From the NCBI GenBank assembly GCA_949298545.1, contig CASFWX010000031.1, positions 1 through 35,408 of the forward strand: a stretch of DNA of 35,408 nt. The letters run 5' to 3'. Numbering within the stretch: the first letter of the stretch is position 1; each line of letters begins with the position of its first letter. Of this stretch, positions 16,068 through 25,567 are shown piece by piece. Below the pieces are notes generated by a model. That model ran no database searches and was not told the origin of the DNA. It saw nothing but the letters and a program-made list of their open reading frames with translations. A program made the translations under genes and the position numbers. Source of the stretch: an uncultured Verrucomicrobiota bacterium (GTDB taxonomy: Bacteria; Verrucomicrobiota; Verrucomicrobiia; Opitutales; Intestinicryptomonadaceae).

Positions 16068-16324
16068 GAGAAGCAATCTACCCCATCTCATTCTAAATGC
16101 AATACATTTTTTGCGATTTTTTCACAGGTTGTTTTCGCATTTGTTTTAATCCTTTGCAAATTCCGAGCTGTTGGGCCGATATTGGGAGATTTTTAACCGT
16201 GGCATATCAGAGCCGACCAAAGATGATGCATGTGATAAAAGCATATGGGGGAAAGGTTTATTTTCGAACTTGGGAAGGGGGGAGTTTTGCGGTATTTTGC
16301 GGCGCGTGTATAGCTTGCGCTTTA

Positions 16325-16348
16325 TATGCCAATGCGGATATTGGCATA
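16325..16348. repeat. Perfect 9-bp inverted repeat upstream of the secretin operon
   Basis: TATGCCAAT (16325-16333) and ATTGGCATA (16340-16348) are separated by six bases (GCGGAT). The AT-rich dyad with a TGCCAAT core and no T run looks more like a dimeric repressor/activator site than a terminator. It is about 180 bases before the secretin start. Confidence 0.55.
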
Positions 16349-16425
16349 ATGATCATAGGGAAAAACAAGTTCCGTTGTTTGCCCAAACATTGGAATGATG
16401 GAAGAAGCCATAAAAAAATGTTAAA

Positions 16426-16455
16426 ATAAAAAGTGTTGAAAGGGAAACTTTTTAT
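16426..16455. repeat. Second inverted repeat before the secretin gene
   Basis: ATAAAAAGT (16426-16434) and ACTTTTTAT (16447-16455) are perfect inverted copies separated by 12 bases. A TTGAAA box lies in the loop and TAATAT just after the second arm. It could be an operator overlapping a promoter or simply AT-rich chance; it is too AT-rich for a strong terminator. Confidence 0.4.
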
Positions 16456-16525
16456 GTAATATTGCATTTTATAAAATGGCGGGTGTTTGGTTTAAAGCCT
16501 GCGGAGTTTATTTTATAGATATTTT

Positions 16526-19120
16526 ATGGAAATATTTTTTCGGAATGGTAAACATTTCTCGATGGGGCGGCGGCTTATATGCATTTTTATTTTAAGCCAG
16601 TTTTTCCCGTTCCTTGCGCATGCGCAGATGGGCGCTCAAGGAATTAAGGTCTCTTCCGGTTCGGAAGGCATGTCTCGTTTGCCGGAGTCCGCGGCGAGAA
16701 ACATAAGCGCGGCTACTGCCGCTCCGGGCCCAATTAGGAGCGCTCCTGGCGCGAATGCGGGATTTGAAGAAAAAAAAGGCTTTAATGAGGATTTGCAAGG
16801 GCCTTTCTATCTTGTAGATGAAACTCCGGCGCAGGCGATCAAAATATACGAAGCCCTTTCCAAACAGATAGCGCTTCAATCCCCTGAGCTTCCGAACGTA
16901 AAGATAAATTTTTCATCGAACCGTCGCCTTCCCCGTTCCGAGGCGATACTTGCCTTTAAATCGCTCCTGGCAGTAAACGGCATTGCGATAGTGCCGATGG
17001 GCGAGCGCTTTTTTAAGGCGGTTCCCATAACCGGCGTCAACGCTCAGGCTCCCGCCTATCTCTTTGGGCGCGCGTCGGATTTGCCTACGAGCCAGTTTTT
17101 CTATTCAAAGCTCTACGAGTTGAAATATTTGGACATAAACACGTTTAAGGACGTCATATCTCCGTTTATCAGTCCAAACGACATAGCCGCATTGGCGGTA
17201 TTTCCGCGCACAAACGCTTTTTTGCTGACCGATACTCTCGCCAACCACCAACGCATAGAGATGCTTCTCGACAAGATAGACATTCCCGCCGAAATTCGCG
17301 AGGAAATAGGCTTCTTCACTCTTAAAAATATGTCGGCGGACGAGTTTAAGAAAAAGATAGATTCTTTGAGCGCGAATTATCTAAAAAAATATTTTGAGGA
17401 CACTTCAATAGAGTCCGACGAGCGCACAAACCAGATAATTGTCGTCACTCCGCGCGGCAATATGAAAAATATACAAAGCCTGATCGAGAAGTTTGACGTC
17501 GATTCCCAGCCCCTGACCAAGAGCGAGGTTTTTTACATCAAGCACGGCGAATCGAAAGACGTTGCAAGCGTTTTAAACGAGATAGTCAAAGGCCAGCAGC
17601 AGGCGGTAAAGACAGCGCAAAAAACAGCGGCTCAAAACGCCGCTGCCCAAAATGCGGCAAATAGGGCGGCAAACGCACGGGCGCGCGCTTCAGGCAATGC
17701 GGCGGCGGCGAACAGGCCGACAAATCTCGTAGGAGAGCTTTCCGGAGCGGCACTTCAGTTTAGCGATTACATAACGATAGTTGCCGACGAGCGGAGCAAT
17801 TCCATAGTCGTTTACGGAACGCCGACCGACCTGAAGCAGATAGGCGACATAATATCCAAGATAGACGTCGTTCTCGCCCAAGTTAAGATAGACGTGATAA
17901 TAACCGAAGTCACGCTCACCGACAAGCAGGTGTCGGGATTGTCGAATTTCGGGCTCAATTATTCCCTTTTGCCGGACGATAAGACAAATAAGAAGGGGTG
18001 GAGCGGGAATACGTCGACGCTTTCGCTATCTGATACCGGGACTTCCGCTTTTACAGTGTCCGCAGACGAATACAGTTTCGGGGCAGTTTTTAACATAGCC
18101 CAGCAAAACGAGACTGTAAAGGTGCTTTCAGCTCCGTCCGTTGTCACAACCCACAATAAGGACGCCGTGGTGAACGTTTCGCGCCGCTATCCTTTCATAA
18201 CAAGCAGCACTGACTATTCCTCCACCGTCTATCCGACTTCCAGCAACACTGTCGATTGGCGCGACGTCGGTATAACTCTCGAGGTCAAGCCTTTAATAGG
18301 CGAAAACGGGATCGTGCAGCTCGAGATAAAGCAGACCGTCAGCACGGTCGTCGGCTCCACATATATAAATAACACGGAGCAGTCGATTGTAGGCACGCGC
18401 GAGGCGGAAAGTTTTGTCAGCGCCATGAGCGGCGAGACCATAATACTTGCGGGGCTTCAGCAAGTGAACAACTCAGTCACTGACGGCGAGGTTTGGCTCT
18501 TGGCGGATCTCCCGCTAATAGGTGATTTATTTAAACCGGACTCCGTGAAGAACGAGCGAACCGAGCTCATAATTTTCATTCGTCCCACGCTTATAAAAAG
18601 CACTTCCGCCGCCACGACGCTTGCTTCCGAAAGCATTGGTACTACGGAGGTTTCGCGCGAAGTTAAGAATTATTTTAAATCCGGCAAGTTCCACGACGTC
18701 GAAACTGACGATATGGGAAAGTTTGAGCACAGTTCCTTCGTTAAGGGATTTTTGCCGAAGCAGTCCCAGTACGAAAGGAGAAGGCAGACGATTCAAAATA
18801 ACATCGACCTCGAGAGGAAAGAATCCGCCAATATGGGAAAAAGTGCGGCGAAAGATGGAAATTCTGCTTCGCCATCAATATCCGGCGCTTCAAATTCTTC
18901 TGGGGCTAGCGTTGAAGTCGGCGGAGGAGCTGCCGCAGTTCCCACTGGAGACAGCGCGCCTTCAGAAAGCAAGCAGTTGCCGGGGCAGGGCAAGGTTTCT
19001 GGCGCGGATAATTCTGCCGTCAGCGCGCCTTCGGAACAGGTTTCCGATGGCTCAGAACGCGAAGATTCAAAATCGCGTTTTGAGCGGAGGCAGTCAAGCA
19101 GGGGTGGACATTCAAAATGA
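16526..19120 (+). CDS. gspD: Type II secretion-type secretin (GspD/PulD family)
   Basis: It forms the outer-membrane channel of a type II secretion or type IV pilus-like system. The 864 residues comprise a signal peptide (MGRRLICIFILSQFFPFLAHAQ, if the second ATG at 16562 is used), an N0 domain (about 90-170), N1/N2/N3 ring domains, and the secretin beta-barrel domain from VLSAPSVVTTHNKDAVV (about 533) to ELIIFIRPTLI (about 690). An alanine/asparagine-rich loop (about 358-398) interrupts the N-domains. After the barrel comes an unusually long Ser/Gly/Ala-rich tail of about 170 residues, ending in RRQSSRGGHSK. The ATG at 16526 adds 12 residues before the signal peptide; 16562 is an equally good start. 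The next gene overlaps its stop as ATGA. Confidence 0.93.
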   Translation: MEIFFRNGKHFSMGRRLICIFILSQFFPFLAHAQMGAQGIKVSSGSEGMSRLPESAARNISAATAAPGPIRSAPGANAGFEEKKGFNEDLQGPFYLVDETPAQAIKIYEALSKQIALQSPELPNVKINFSSNRRLPRSEAILAFKSLLAVNGIAIVPMGERFFKAVPITGVNAQAPAYLFGRASDLPTSQFFYSKLYELKYLDINTFKDVISPFISPNDIAALAVFPRTNAFLLTDTLANHQRIEMLLDKIDIPAEIREEIGFFTLKNMSADEFKKKIDSLSANYLKKYFEDTSIESDERTNQIIVVTPRGNMKNIQSLIEKFDVDSQPLTKSEVFYIKHGESKDVASVLNEIVKGQQQAVKTAQKTAAQNAAAQNAANRAANARARASGNAAAANRPTNLVGELSGAALQFSDYITIVADERSNSIVVYGTPTDLKQIGDIISKIDVVLAQVKIDVIITEVTLTDKQVSGLSNFGLNYSLLPDDKTNKKGWSGNTSTLSLSDTGTSAFTVSADEYSFGAVFNIAQQNETVKVLSAPSVVTTHNKDAVVNVSRRYPFITSSTDYSSTVYPTSSNTVDWRDVGITLEVKPLIGENGIVQLEIKQTVSTVVGSTYINNTEQSIVGTREAESFVSAMSGETIILAGLQQVNNSVTDGEVWLLADLPLIGDLFKPDSVKNERTELIIFIRPTLIKSTSAATTLASESIGTTEVSREVKNYFKSGKFHDVETDDMGKFEHSSFVKGFLPKQSQYERRRQTIQNNIDLERKESANMGKSAAKDGNSASPSISGASNSSGASVEVGGGAAAVPTGDSAPSESKQLPGQGKVSGADNSAVSAPSEQVSDGSEREDSKSRFERRQSSRGGHSK

Positions 19121-19842
19121 CGCCAAGATCCACATTGTGCGCTTTCGCGCTTATAGCATGCGCGCCGTGGGTACTCGTGGCGGAAGAGCTTGATTCTATG
19201 AGCGGTTCCGCTCCGGAAATTCCGCCTCCGCCGCCATCTGTAGAGTCGGTTTCCGCGAAAGGGCCTTCCGCATCTTCTATTGGGCAGGTTCCGCCTGATT
19301 CGCCTTCGCAGGCTTCACCAAAAGAGCCTGATTCGCCTGGCGAAGCTTCTCCATCTCCCGAATCGCCTTTATCCGCTTCTTCTCAGAATTCCGCTTCGGA
19401 ACTTTCGGAGAGCGACAAATTGATAGTTTCTCTGCTTGAAAAGAATCCTTTCGGTTCTGGGAGCCTTTCGGAAAATGGGCAAACTTCTTCTTCCGCGCAA
19501 GCCGCGGAGGCTCCGAAGGGGTTGGAGCTGCGCTCCATATTTTGCGTCGACGACAGGTGGTATTTCAATATTGCCGATACCGCAACAAAGGCCTTTTATA
19601 CGGTTCCCCTCGGAAGAAAAGAGCAAGATGACTGCCCGTATACGATAGACTTTTTCGACGATGAAACCAACAGTATAAGCATTTCTAACAATGTCGGATC
19701 CTATACCCTCACTTTAAAAGTTCAGGATCCCCCTACCGGGAAGCTTCCGAGCATGTCCGCCAAGAGGGGCGGCAAACAGGCGGCATCTAAAGTTAAAGCT
19801 CCTGCTGCAAACAGGCAGAACACTCAAATCCGCCGCCGGTAG
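19117..19842 (+). CDS. GspC/PilP-like periplasmic partner of the secretin (putative)
   Basis: This 241-residue protein overlaps the secretin gene by 4 bases. It has an N-terminal hydrophobic signal/anchor (about 1-22, LCAFALIACAPWVLVA). A Pro/Ser-rich linker follows (about 25-95). After LIVSLLEKNPFGSGS come a second linker and a small beta-rich domain (about 133-207, LELRSIFCVDDRWYFNIAD...). Position between gspD and gspE, the short EKNPF segment and a small C-terminal beta domain resemble GspC or PilP, which connect inner-membrane parts to the secretin. Sequence similarity to those families is not obvious to the eye, so the role is inferred from context. The C-terminus is basic (RRR). Confidence 0.55.
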   Translation: MTPRSTLCAFALIACAPWVLVAEELDSMSGSAPEIPPPPPSVESVSAKGPSASSIGQVPPDSPSQASPKEPDSPGEASPSPESPLSASSQNSASELSESDKLIVSLLEKNPFGSGSLSENGQTSSSAQAAEAPKGLELRSIFCVDDRWYFNIADTATKAFYTVPLGRKEQDDCPYTIDFFDDETNSISISNNVGSYTLTLKVQDPPTGKLPSMSAKRGGKQAASKVKAPAANRQNTQIRRR

Positions 19843-19887
19843 GGGAAGGCGGAAGAATTTTTCAAGTCCAAGAAAAGGAGTTTGCAA

Positions 19888-21579
19888 ATGTTCGAGAACG
19901 ACGAGACGCTTTCTAAAAAGATAAGGGAGGAGTTTAAAGACACGCTGCTTCCCGACGAGATAGAAAGGCTCTTCGGGCTCCCGCGCGAGCGGCGGGCGAT
20001 GCACATACTCGAGCGGGGCAATCTTACGGAGATGGAAATTGTCCGGGCTTTGGCGAAGGTTTCCGGAATGGGATTTGTCGAGAAGTTCGAGCCCGCCAGG
20101 GACGCGGCAAAAATCCTTCCCTTGCGGCTGATAAACGAGTATCAATGCTTGCCGACCTCCGATGGAGACATAGTTTTGTCGTATCCGCCGACTTCCGATA
20201 TGAACAGATGGGTGGGCGCCCTTACGGGCAGCGTTCCAAGTTGGAAGATAGCTCCCGTCAATGCAGTGACTAAAAAAATAGCCGACAGCTTCGGAGTCGG
20301 CGCGGACAGTTTGGAGGGCAGGGGAGCGGACGATTTCTCGGATATCGCCGAGCCGGATTTCGAGGAGGACGAAAACGCGGCGATAATAAAATTCGTAAAC
20401 GAGATAATATCGCGCGCGTTGGTCGACCGCGCTACTGACATACACATTGAACCCCAGCGCGACGCCTTGGTAATCCGATACCGCATAGACGGCAACCTCG
20501 TGCCTGTGCGCCTCCCGGAAAATCTGGTAAAATTCAAGGATGCGATAATATCGCGCGTAAAAATCATGGCCCGCCTGAATATATCGGAGAAGCGCCGGCC
20601 CCAGGACGGGCGCATCACGTTTAATTCGCGCAACGGCGAGGAAATAGACATACGCGTATCGAGCCTTCCGACCCTGTACGGCGAAAGCGTTTCGCTGCGT
20701 TTGCTGAGCCAAAAGTCCCAGCCTGTCACAATAGAGGATTTGGGATTTTTGCCGGAGGATGCGGAAAAGATATCCCGCCCTTTGGCGCGCCCCCACGGAA
20801 TAATTCTCGTTACAGGGCCGACGGGATCAGGCAAGTCCACTACTCTTACTGCCTTCATACGCCGCCTCCGTTCTCCCGAGATTCGCATTATAACTGTGGA
20901 AGATCCTGTCGAATACGAGGTCGAGGGCGTAAACCAGACGCAGGTCCAGCCTGAAATCGGGCTGACGTTTTCATCGGTTTTGCGGTCGGTCCTAAGGCAG
21001 GATCCCGATGTTATAATGGTGGGGGAAATACGCGACAGGGAAACGGCGGATATCGCCATACGCGCCTCGCTGACGGGGCACCTCGTGTTAAGCACCTTGC
21101 ATACCAACGATGCTCCCGGAGCTTTGACGAGGCTTATCGACATGGACATAGAGCCGTTCTTAATAGCTTCGTCGGTCGAAATGATATTGGCCCAAAGGCT
21201 GGTCAGGCGGCTCTGTTCGTGCGCTGTGCCGGCGGACTACGCGATAGACTATGTGGCTTCGTGCCTGGTGTCTCTGGGCATAGATGCCTCGGAAGTGGGG
21301 AAGTCGGACGGCATAATGAAGCCGAAAGGCTGCGACAAGTGCAGGGGAATAGGTTATTACGGGCGCGTTGGCATATTTGAAATACTCTTGCTAAACGACG
21401 AAATACATTCAATGATCGTGGAGAAAAAAAGCGCGCAGGAAATAAGGCGCGCGGCGCAAAAACACGGCATGCGCTCGCTTCAGGAATGCGGCTGGGAGCT
21501 CGTCAAACGCGGATCTACGGGCATGGACGAAATAATGTACTACGCCAACATTGTGGAGGATTCTTCCGAACATGCCTGA
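19888..21579 (+). CDS. gspE: GspE/PilB-type secretion ATPase
   Basis: It is the cytoplasmic hexameric ATPase that powers pseudopilus or pilus assembly. The 563 residues comprise an N-terminal GspE_N domain (about 1-130, with [13 protein letters not shown]), then the ATPase core. This has Walker [10 protein letters not shown] (about 310-318), an aspartate box [10 protein letters not shown], Walker [13 protein letters not shown] (about 372-383), and a His box ([13 protein letters not shown]). The C-terminal zinc-knuckle region has CSC near 441 and CDKC near 480; the first pair is CxC rather than the usual CxxC. The start ATG at 19888 has AGGAG seven bases upstream (19876-19880); an in-frame TTG at 19882 is less likely. 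PilB is the alternative name. Confidence 0.94.
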   Translation: MFENDETLSKKIREEFKDTLLPDEIERLFGLPRERRAMHILERGNLTEMEIVRALAKVSGMGFVEKFEPARDAAKILPLRLINEYQCLPTSDGDIVLSYPPTSDMNRWVGALTGSVPSWKIAPVNAVTKKIADSFGVGADSLEGRGADDFSDIAEPDFEEDENAAIIKFVNEIISRALVDRATDIHIEPQRDALVIRYRIDGNLVPVRLPENLVKFKDAIISRVKIMARLNISEKRRPQDGRITFNSRNGEEIDIRVSSLPTLYGESVSLRLLSQKSQPVTIEDLGFLPEDAEKISRPLARPHGIILVTGPTGSGKSTTLTAFIRRLRSPEIRIITVEDPVEYEVEGVNQTQVQPEIGLTFSSVLRSVLRQDPDVIMVGEIRDRETADIAIRASLTGHLVLSTLHTNDAPGALTRLIDMDIEPFLIASSVEMILAQRLVRRLCSCAVPADYAIDYVASCLVSLGIDASEVGKSDGIMKPKGCDKCRGIGYYGRVGIFEILLLNDEIHSMIVEKKSAQEIRRAAQKHGMRSLQECGWELVKRGSTGMDEIMYYANIVEDSSEHA

Positions 21580-22798
21580 CTTTAAATATAAGGCTGTTTC
21601 CGCAGACGGCAATTTTTCTTCGGGAGTGCTTTCCGGGGAAAATAAAAAGACAGTTGCGGAGATGCTTTCGGCTATGGGGCTGCGCCCGATCAGCATATCC
21701 GAGAGCAATAGCGCTTCCCGTTCCGTTTCGCCGGAAAGCTCCTCTGGAGGTTCCGGCGGAGGCGAGAAAACTGCTTTGGCACTATTTAAGAAACTGCACC
21801 AGCTTTGCGGAACCGGTGGAATGCCCGTAAGCGACGCTCTAAAGGCGCTGAGCCAGAGGTCTCTCGACCGGCGGATGAAAAAGATAGCCAGGGAGCTTTA
21901 TAAGGATTTAAGCGAGGGTAAAACGCTTGCCGACTCCCTTCGCAAATACCCAGATACCTTCGATTCTTGCACAACCCATCTTGTAGAGGCGGGCGAATCT
22001 ACGGCGAATCTCGGATTTGTCTTTGAAAATATTATAGCCTATATAAACGCGCGGCGCGCGCTTCGCCAGACCATAATTTCCGCCCTTGCATATCCCGTAT
22101 TTCTTTGCGTTCTTGCCAGCGCCGTGGTTTTGCTCTTTATATTTTTTATGTTGCCCACGATTAAATCCATGATGGACAACATGGGCGCGGGCGAAAATAC
22201 GCCCATTAAGCTGATGAATGCCATAGGCGACCTTTTGATTTACGGCGTTCCGTCCCTTGCGGCGGCGGCGGTTCTCGCCATAATAATTTTAAAATTTTAC
22301 AGGCGGACGGAGGCGGGTATGCGCAAGAGCGATGAGGCTTTTCTTAAAATACCGCTGATAGGCCCAATACTCTTCGATTCCGACGTGTGCAGATTCTCGA
22401 ATTTAGCCTCCACACTTTTTGCGTCCGGGGTGAATACGACTGAGGCTTTCAGGCTGTCCGAAAAATCCATAAAAAATTCCGGCTTGCGCGCGCGCTTTCA
22501 GTCCTTTCGGACGGCTGTTAACGACGGGGCGCCGATATCCGCTGCCCTTCAGCGTTTCGGGCTGCTCGGCAACGAGGACATAGACGTAATATCCGTGGGG
22601 GAGCGAACGGGAAGTTTAGTCTCGGGGTTTGCGGAAATATCCAAATCTCACGCGGAAACTTTGGATAGGCGCATAAAAACCGGCACGGCGGCTTTGGGAG
22701 GAATCGCTTTGGCGCTGGCTTTCGCGCTTGTCTTTATTTTTGCGATGGGCATAGTTCTGAGCATACTCGGCTTGAGCCAAAGCATTATCGCAAAATAG
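21572..22798 (+). CDS. gspF: GspF/PilC-type inner-membrane platform protein
   Basis: It forms the inner-membrane platform that couples the ATPase to pseudopilin assembly. The 408 residues start with [17 protein letters not shown], typical of GspF. Two T2SF domains follow (about 70-195 and 270-395), each with the pattern of LxELxxLxxxG and EAGExxxNL ([14 protein letters not shown] and [15 protein letters not shown]). Membrane spans lie at about 168-195, 222-243 and 380-400. The ATG at 21572 overlaps the end of gspE by eight bases and has GGAGGA 11 bases upstream; an in-frame start further upstream would lie deeper inside gspE. Length is normal for the family. Confidence 0.93.
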   Translation: MPDFKYKAVSADGNFSSGVLSGENKKTVAEMLSAMGLRPISISESNSASRSVSPESSSGGSGGGEKTALALFKKLHQLCGTGGMPVSDALKALSQRSLDRRMKKIARELYKDLSEGKTLADSLRKYPDTFDSCTTHLVEAGESTANLGFVFENIIAYINARRALRQTIISALAYPVFLCVLASAVVLLFIFFMLPTIKSMMDNMGAGENTPIKLMNAIGDLLIYGVPSLAAAAVLAIIILKFYRRTEAGMRKSDEAFLKIPLIGPILFDSDVCRFSNLASTLFASGVNTTEAFRLSEKSIKNSGLRARFQSFRTAVNDGAPISAALQRFGLLGNEDIDVISVGERTGSLVSGFAEISKSHAETLDRRIKTGTAALGGIALALAFALVFIFAMGIVLSILGLSQSIIAK

Positions 22799-22801
22799 AA
22801 G

Positions 22802-24598
22802 ATGAATGAAATGAAGAAGGAGGCCGCTAGATCCGATACAAGAAAATTATCGCGTGCAAAATCTGGAAGAAGTTTCTTTTTCGGGTTGTTGCGGCGCGAG
22901 CGCGACGCGGAGACCGGGAAATGGAGTATACGGTTTAATATCGGCAGGTGTGCCGCTGCCCTGTTGACTTTGTGCATAATGGGGTGGTTCGGCTTGTCGT
23001 TTTGCATTTGGTTGGCGTATAAATACGTCGCCGATTACAAGGATATTTCATTCCTTCAAGTGGCGGCTTCCCCGTTTAACACCACCAAGCACAGGCGCTT
23101 GATGGGCGAATTCAACATCAGGGAGGCGGAACGGCTTTTTAGCGAGGGCAACTATTCTTCGGCAATAATAAACCTTCAAAAGGGAGTGGCGCGGTCCCCT
23201 GACAACCTTTCGGCGAGAATAAATCTCGCGTTGATATACATGGCGGCATTCGGGAAACCTGACGACGCTGCGCGCATTCTCGACGAAAAGGTAAAACTGG
23301 CGTTTGACGCAAAGAACAAGGCATACCTTATGATGTCTATTTCGGTTTTTGCAGCGGGCGATGAATATCTGAAAAAGAGTGCGGTTTTGGCTTCTGCGTG
23401 CGAGTCGTCGGGGATTCTCTCTCCCGATGAAATTATAAAATCGCTTCAAAGCGTCGTAAAACGAATGCGCTTGCAGAAACTCTATGCGAGTTTGGCGGCT
23501 TATTGTTCGGAGCTGGCGGAGAATTTATCCGACGCTAAGACGCGCAATTTTATCGGGGCCTGCGGGGCGGACGCATATTTATCGCTCATGGATTTCGATT
23601 CTGCCGAAGCCATGATAAAAAAATGCGGAGTCACTTCGCGGGATGTGATATTGTCGTTTGAATGCAGGAAGAAAATGGCTTCCGGAGATGAAATTGGCGC
23701 TTTGAAAACGGCGATGAAGGCGCTCAAGACTACGCGGAATCCAACGAGATTGTATAATTTTATTTCCCAGTGCCATTCCGATTTCGGTTTTCAGGACGAG
23801 TTTAACAAGGCGAGAAAGCTTGCGGATATGACCTCCGGAAAGCCTTATGCCGCCGATTTGGCTAAAATAAAAGAGGCGAATCCGTCGGAAGCGGGGCAAA
23901 TGTGCGAGAGTTATTTGAAGAAATATTCGTCCGGGCAAAGTGTGTTGCTATTGATGTCGTACGCGCTTTCCTCAAGGGACGAGAAGCTGATCAAAAAATG
24001 TTCGGATATATTGTCGGGGGGAAATTACGGCGATAAGGTTGCCGCCGGAATGATGATGGCCGAGTATTTTGTGCGCCAGCGCAAGCCGCAGGACGCCCTT
24101 TTCGAGATAAACACCGTAAAGAAGCTCGCCTTCTCCCAGAAAAAGCAAAACGCCCTCTTCCCGGGCGAGGGGATAGAGATAGCAATATCGGCCCTATCGG
24201 GGGAAAAAGTTGACGATAGAATTCGCAAATTCATAGATGCGCGCATAGAGAATCCTTTTGAAGTATACGCGTTTTCGGACTTTTTATGCGACGCCAATCT
24301 CGACAGAGAGGCTCAAATAGCGCTGGAATATTCTGCGGAAAAATTCCCGCAAGATTGGCGTTTCCCGTCATTAAGTTTTCAGCTGTGCGCCAAAAGGGGT
24401 GATATCGGCGAGCTTGTGTCCGAGGTCGGCAAGTCAAAAGTTAGAGTGCCTATAAAAATTCTTCTTTCGCTGCCGGAAAATCTCGACGGAGACGCTTATG
24501 TGTTCATAGGCGAATCTCTCCGCGAGGCGGCCGCATCGAAAGCCGCCGAGGCGAGAAGGAAGCTCGCCGAATACAAAGAACTTGTAGGAGTCGATTAG
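22802..24598 (+). CDS. Membrane-anchored TPR protein of the secretin operon
   Basis: A 598-residue protein starting three bases after gspF. It has a basic cytoplasmic head (about 1-46), one or two hydrophobic spans (about 50-78, AALLTLCIMGWFGLSFCIWLAY), then a large periplasmic region with clear TPR units (AERLFSEGNYSSAIINLQKG, SARINLALIYMAAFGKPDDAARIL) and further helical repeats to the end. No catalytic domain is seen. By position it belongs to the secretion operon and could be a scaffold or pilotin-like assembly factor, but that role is inferred. A second ATG at 22811 is an alternative start. No terminator is evident downstream, where cysE converges. Confidence 0.72.
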   Translation: MNEMKKEAARSDTRKLSRAKSGRSFFFGLLRRERDAETGKWSIRFNIGRCAAALLTLCIMGWFGLSFCIWLAYKYVADYKDISFLQVAASPFNTTKHRRLMGEFNIREAERLFSEGNYSSAIINLQKGVARSPDNLSARINLALIYMAAFGKPDDAARILDEKVKLAFDAKNKAYLMMSISVFAAGDEYLKKSAVLASACESSGILSPDEIIKSLQSVVKRMRLQKLYASLAAYCSELAENLSDAKTRNFIGACGADAYLSLMDFDSAEAMIKKCGVTSRDVILSFECRKKMASGDEIGALKTAMKALKTTRNPTRLYNFISQCHSDFGFQDEFNKARKLADMTSGKPYAADLAKIKEANPSEAGQMCESYLKKYSSGQSVLLLMSYALSSRDEKLIKKCSDILSGGNYGDKVAAGMMMAEYFVRQRKPQDALFEINTVKKLAFSQKKQNALFPGEGIEIAISALSGEKVDDRIRKFIDARIENPFEVYAFSDFLCDANLDREAQIALEYSAEKFPQDWRFPSLSFQLCAKRGDIGELVSEVGKSKVRVPIKILLSLPENLDGDAYVFIGESLREAAASKAAEARRKLAEYKELVGVD

Positions 24599-24678
24599 AC
24601 TCTCTTGTTCCGCAGGTATTGCCTGGGCAATTGCGCAGTCGGTGGAATTGAATTTTTAAAGTTGCCCGAGGCGAAAGT

Positions 24679-25467
24679 TCAGAGTTTCTGGTTCATTTCG
24701 GATGCCGGATTGCTTTCGCGCGTTGCGTGTATGGGTTTTGCTGGGACGCCGGCAACGGTTGTGTGCGCGGGCACGTCGTCAAGTACGACGCTCCCCGCTC
24801 CTATTTTCGCGCCCTTCCCGATAAGAATATTGCCTATGAGTTTTGCCCCAGCCCCTATGAGCACGTCGGACATCACTTTGGGGTGCCTGTCGCCGGTTTC
24901 GTTTCCGGTTCCGCCGAGGGTCACTTCGTGCAGTATGGATACGTTGTCTTCGACAACAGATGTTTCGCCAGCGACAAATGAAGTTGCGTGGTCGAGCATT
25001 ATGCCCCCTCCGAAGCGCGCAGCAGGGTGTATGTCCACTCCGAAAATTTCCGATGAAAGGCTCTGGAGATAATACGCCATATGCGCATGCCCTTTGAGCC
25101 ACAGCCAGTGCGAAACCCTATGTGTCGTTATGGAATGGAATCCTTTTAGATATAAAACCGGATTGACATATTCGGCGCATGCAGGATCCCGCGAAACGAC
25201 AGCTTCAATATCCATGACAATATTTTTTCGTAGCGCATAATCGTCGTCAAAAGCTTGTCCGAATATCTTGAATACGCTTTTCTCATCTACGGCGTTTCTG
25301 CCGAGCTTGCGCGATATCCTAGCGCGCACAGAATCGAAAAGGTTTGCGCGCGACAGTATGGTGTCGTTTACCAGGTCTTTTAAAAAAGGCTCCTGCGCGG
25401 CAATATTATCGGCGGATTTCAGCACCGAATCCCAGATTTGCGCCGCTTTTTTGTCATAATCTTCCAT
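24679..25467 (-). CDS. cysE: Serine O-acetyltransferase
   Basis: It acetylates L-serine with acetyl-CoA, the first step of cysteine synthesis. The 262 residues comprise the helical SATase N-domain (IWDSVLKSADNIAAQEPFL) and a left-handed beta-helix of hexapeptide repeats. The conserved active-site run HPAARFGGGIMLDHATSFV with catalytic histidines is present, then GGTGNETGDRHPKV, and the tail AGVPAKPI. The start at the ATG (25467) puts the first tryptophan where known CysE proteins have it; an in-frame TTG at 25503 would add 12 residues. It faces the secretin operon and is divergent from the lipoprotein gene at 25568. No cysK is seen beside it. Confidence 0.93.
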   Translation of the reverse strand: MEDYDKKAAQIWDSVLKSADNIAAQEPFLKDLVNDTILSRANLFDSVRARISRKLGRNAVDEKSVFKIFGQAFDDDYALRKNIVMDIEAVVSRDPACAEYVNPVLYLKGFHSITTHRVSHWLWLKGHAHMAYYLQSLSSEIFGVDIHPAARFGGGIMLDHATSFVAGETSVVEDNVSILHEVTLGGTGNETGDRHPKVMSDVLIGAGAKLIGNILIGKGAKIGAGSVVLDDVPAHTTVAGVPAKPIHATRESNPASEMNQKL

Positions 25468-25567
25468 TTCTTTGTAGCATGGAAGCTTCGCGGAGCTTTT
25501 CAACTATAATTTAAAAAAAGCGTTTTATTTCGTTGAAGTCGGCGCATTAAAATATGAAAATGCCATC

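Larger units (their letters stand above)
16068..16525. other. Long divergent intergenic region upstream of the secretin operon
   Basis: No coding region is supported in these 458 bases. It must hold the promoters of the small lipoprotein gene (leftward) and of the secretin operon (rightward). It contains two perfect inverted repeats, listed separately, and a weak promoter-like pair TTGAAA (16436-16441) and TAATAT (16457-16462) with a short 15-base spacer. No riboswitch or small RNA is recognised. Confidence 0.6.

Noticed and set aside
19714-21149. Long minus-strand open frames (about 335-360 codons) opposite gspE
   Set aside because: The plus-strand product has complete GspE motifs and a good ribosome site. 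The antisense frames show no family, only arginine- and serine-rich random-looking sequence caused by the codon bias.
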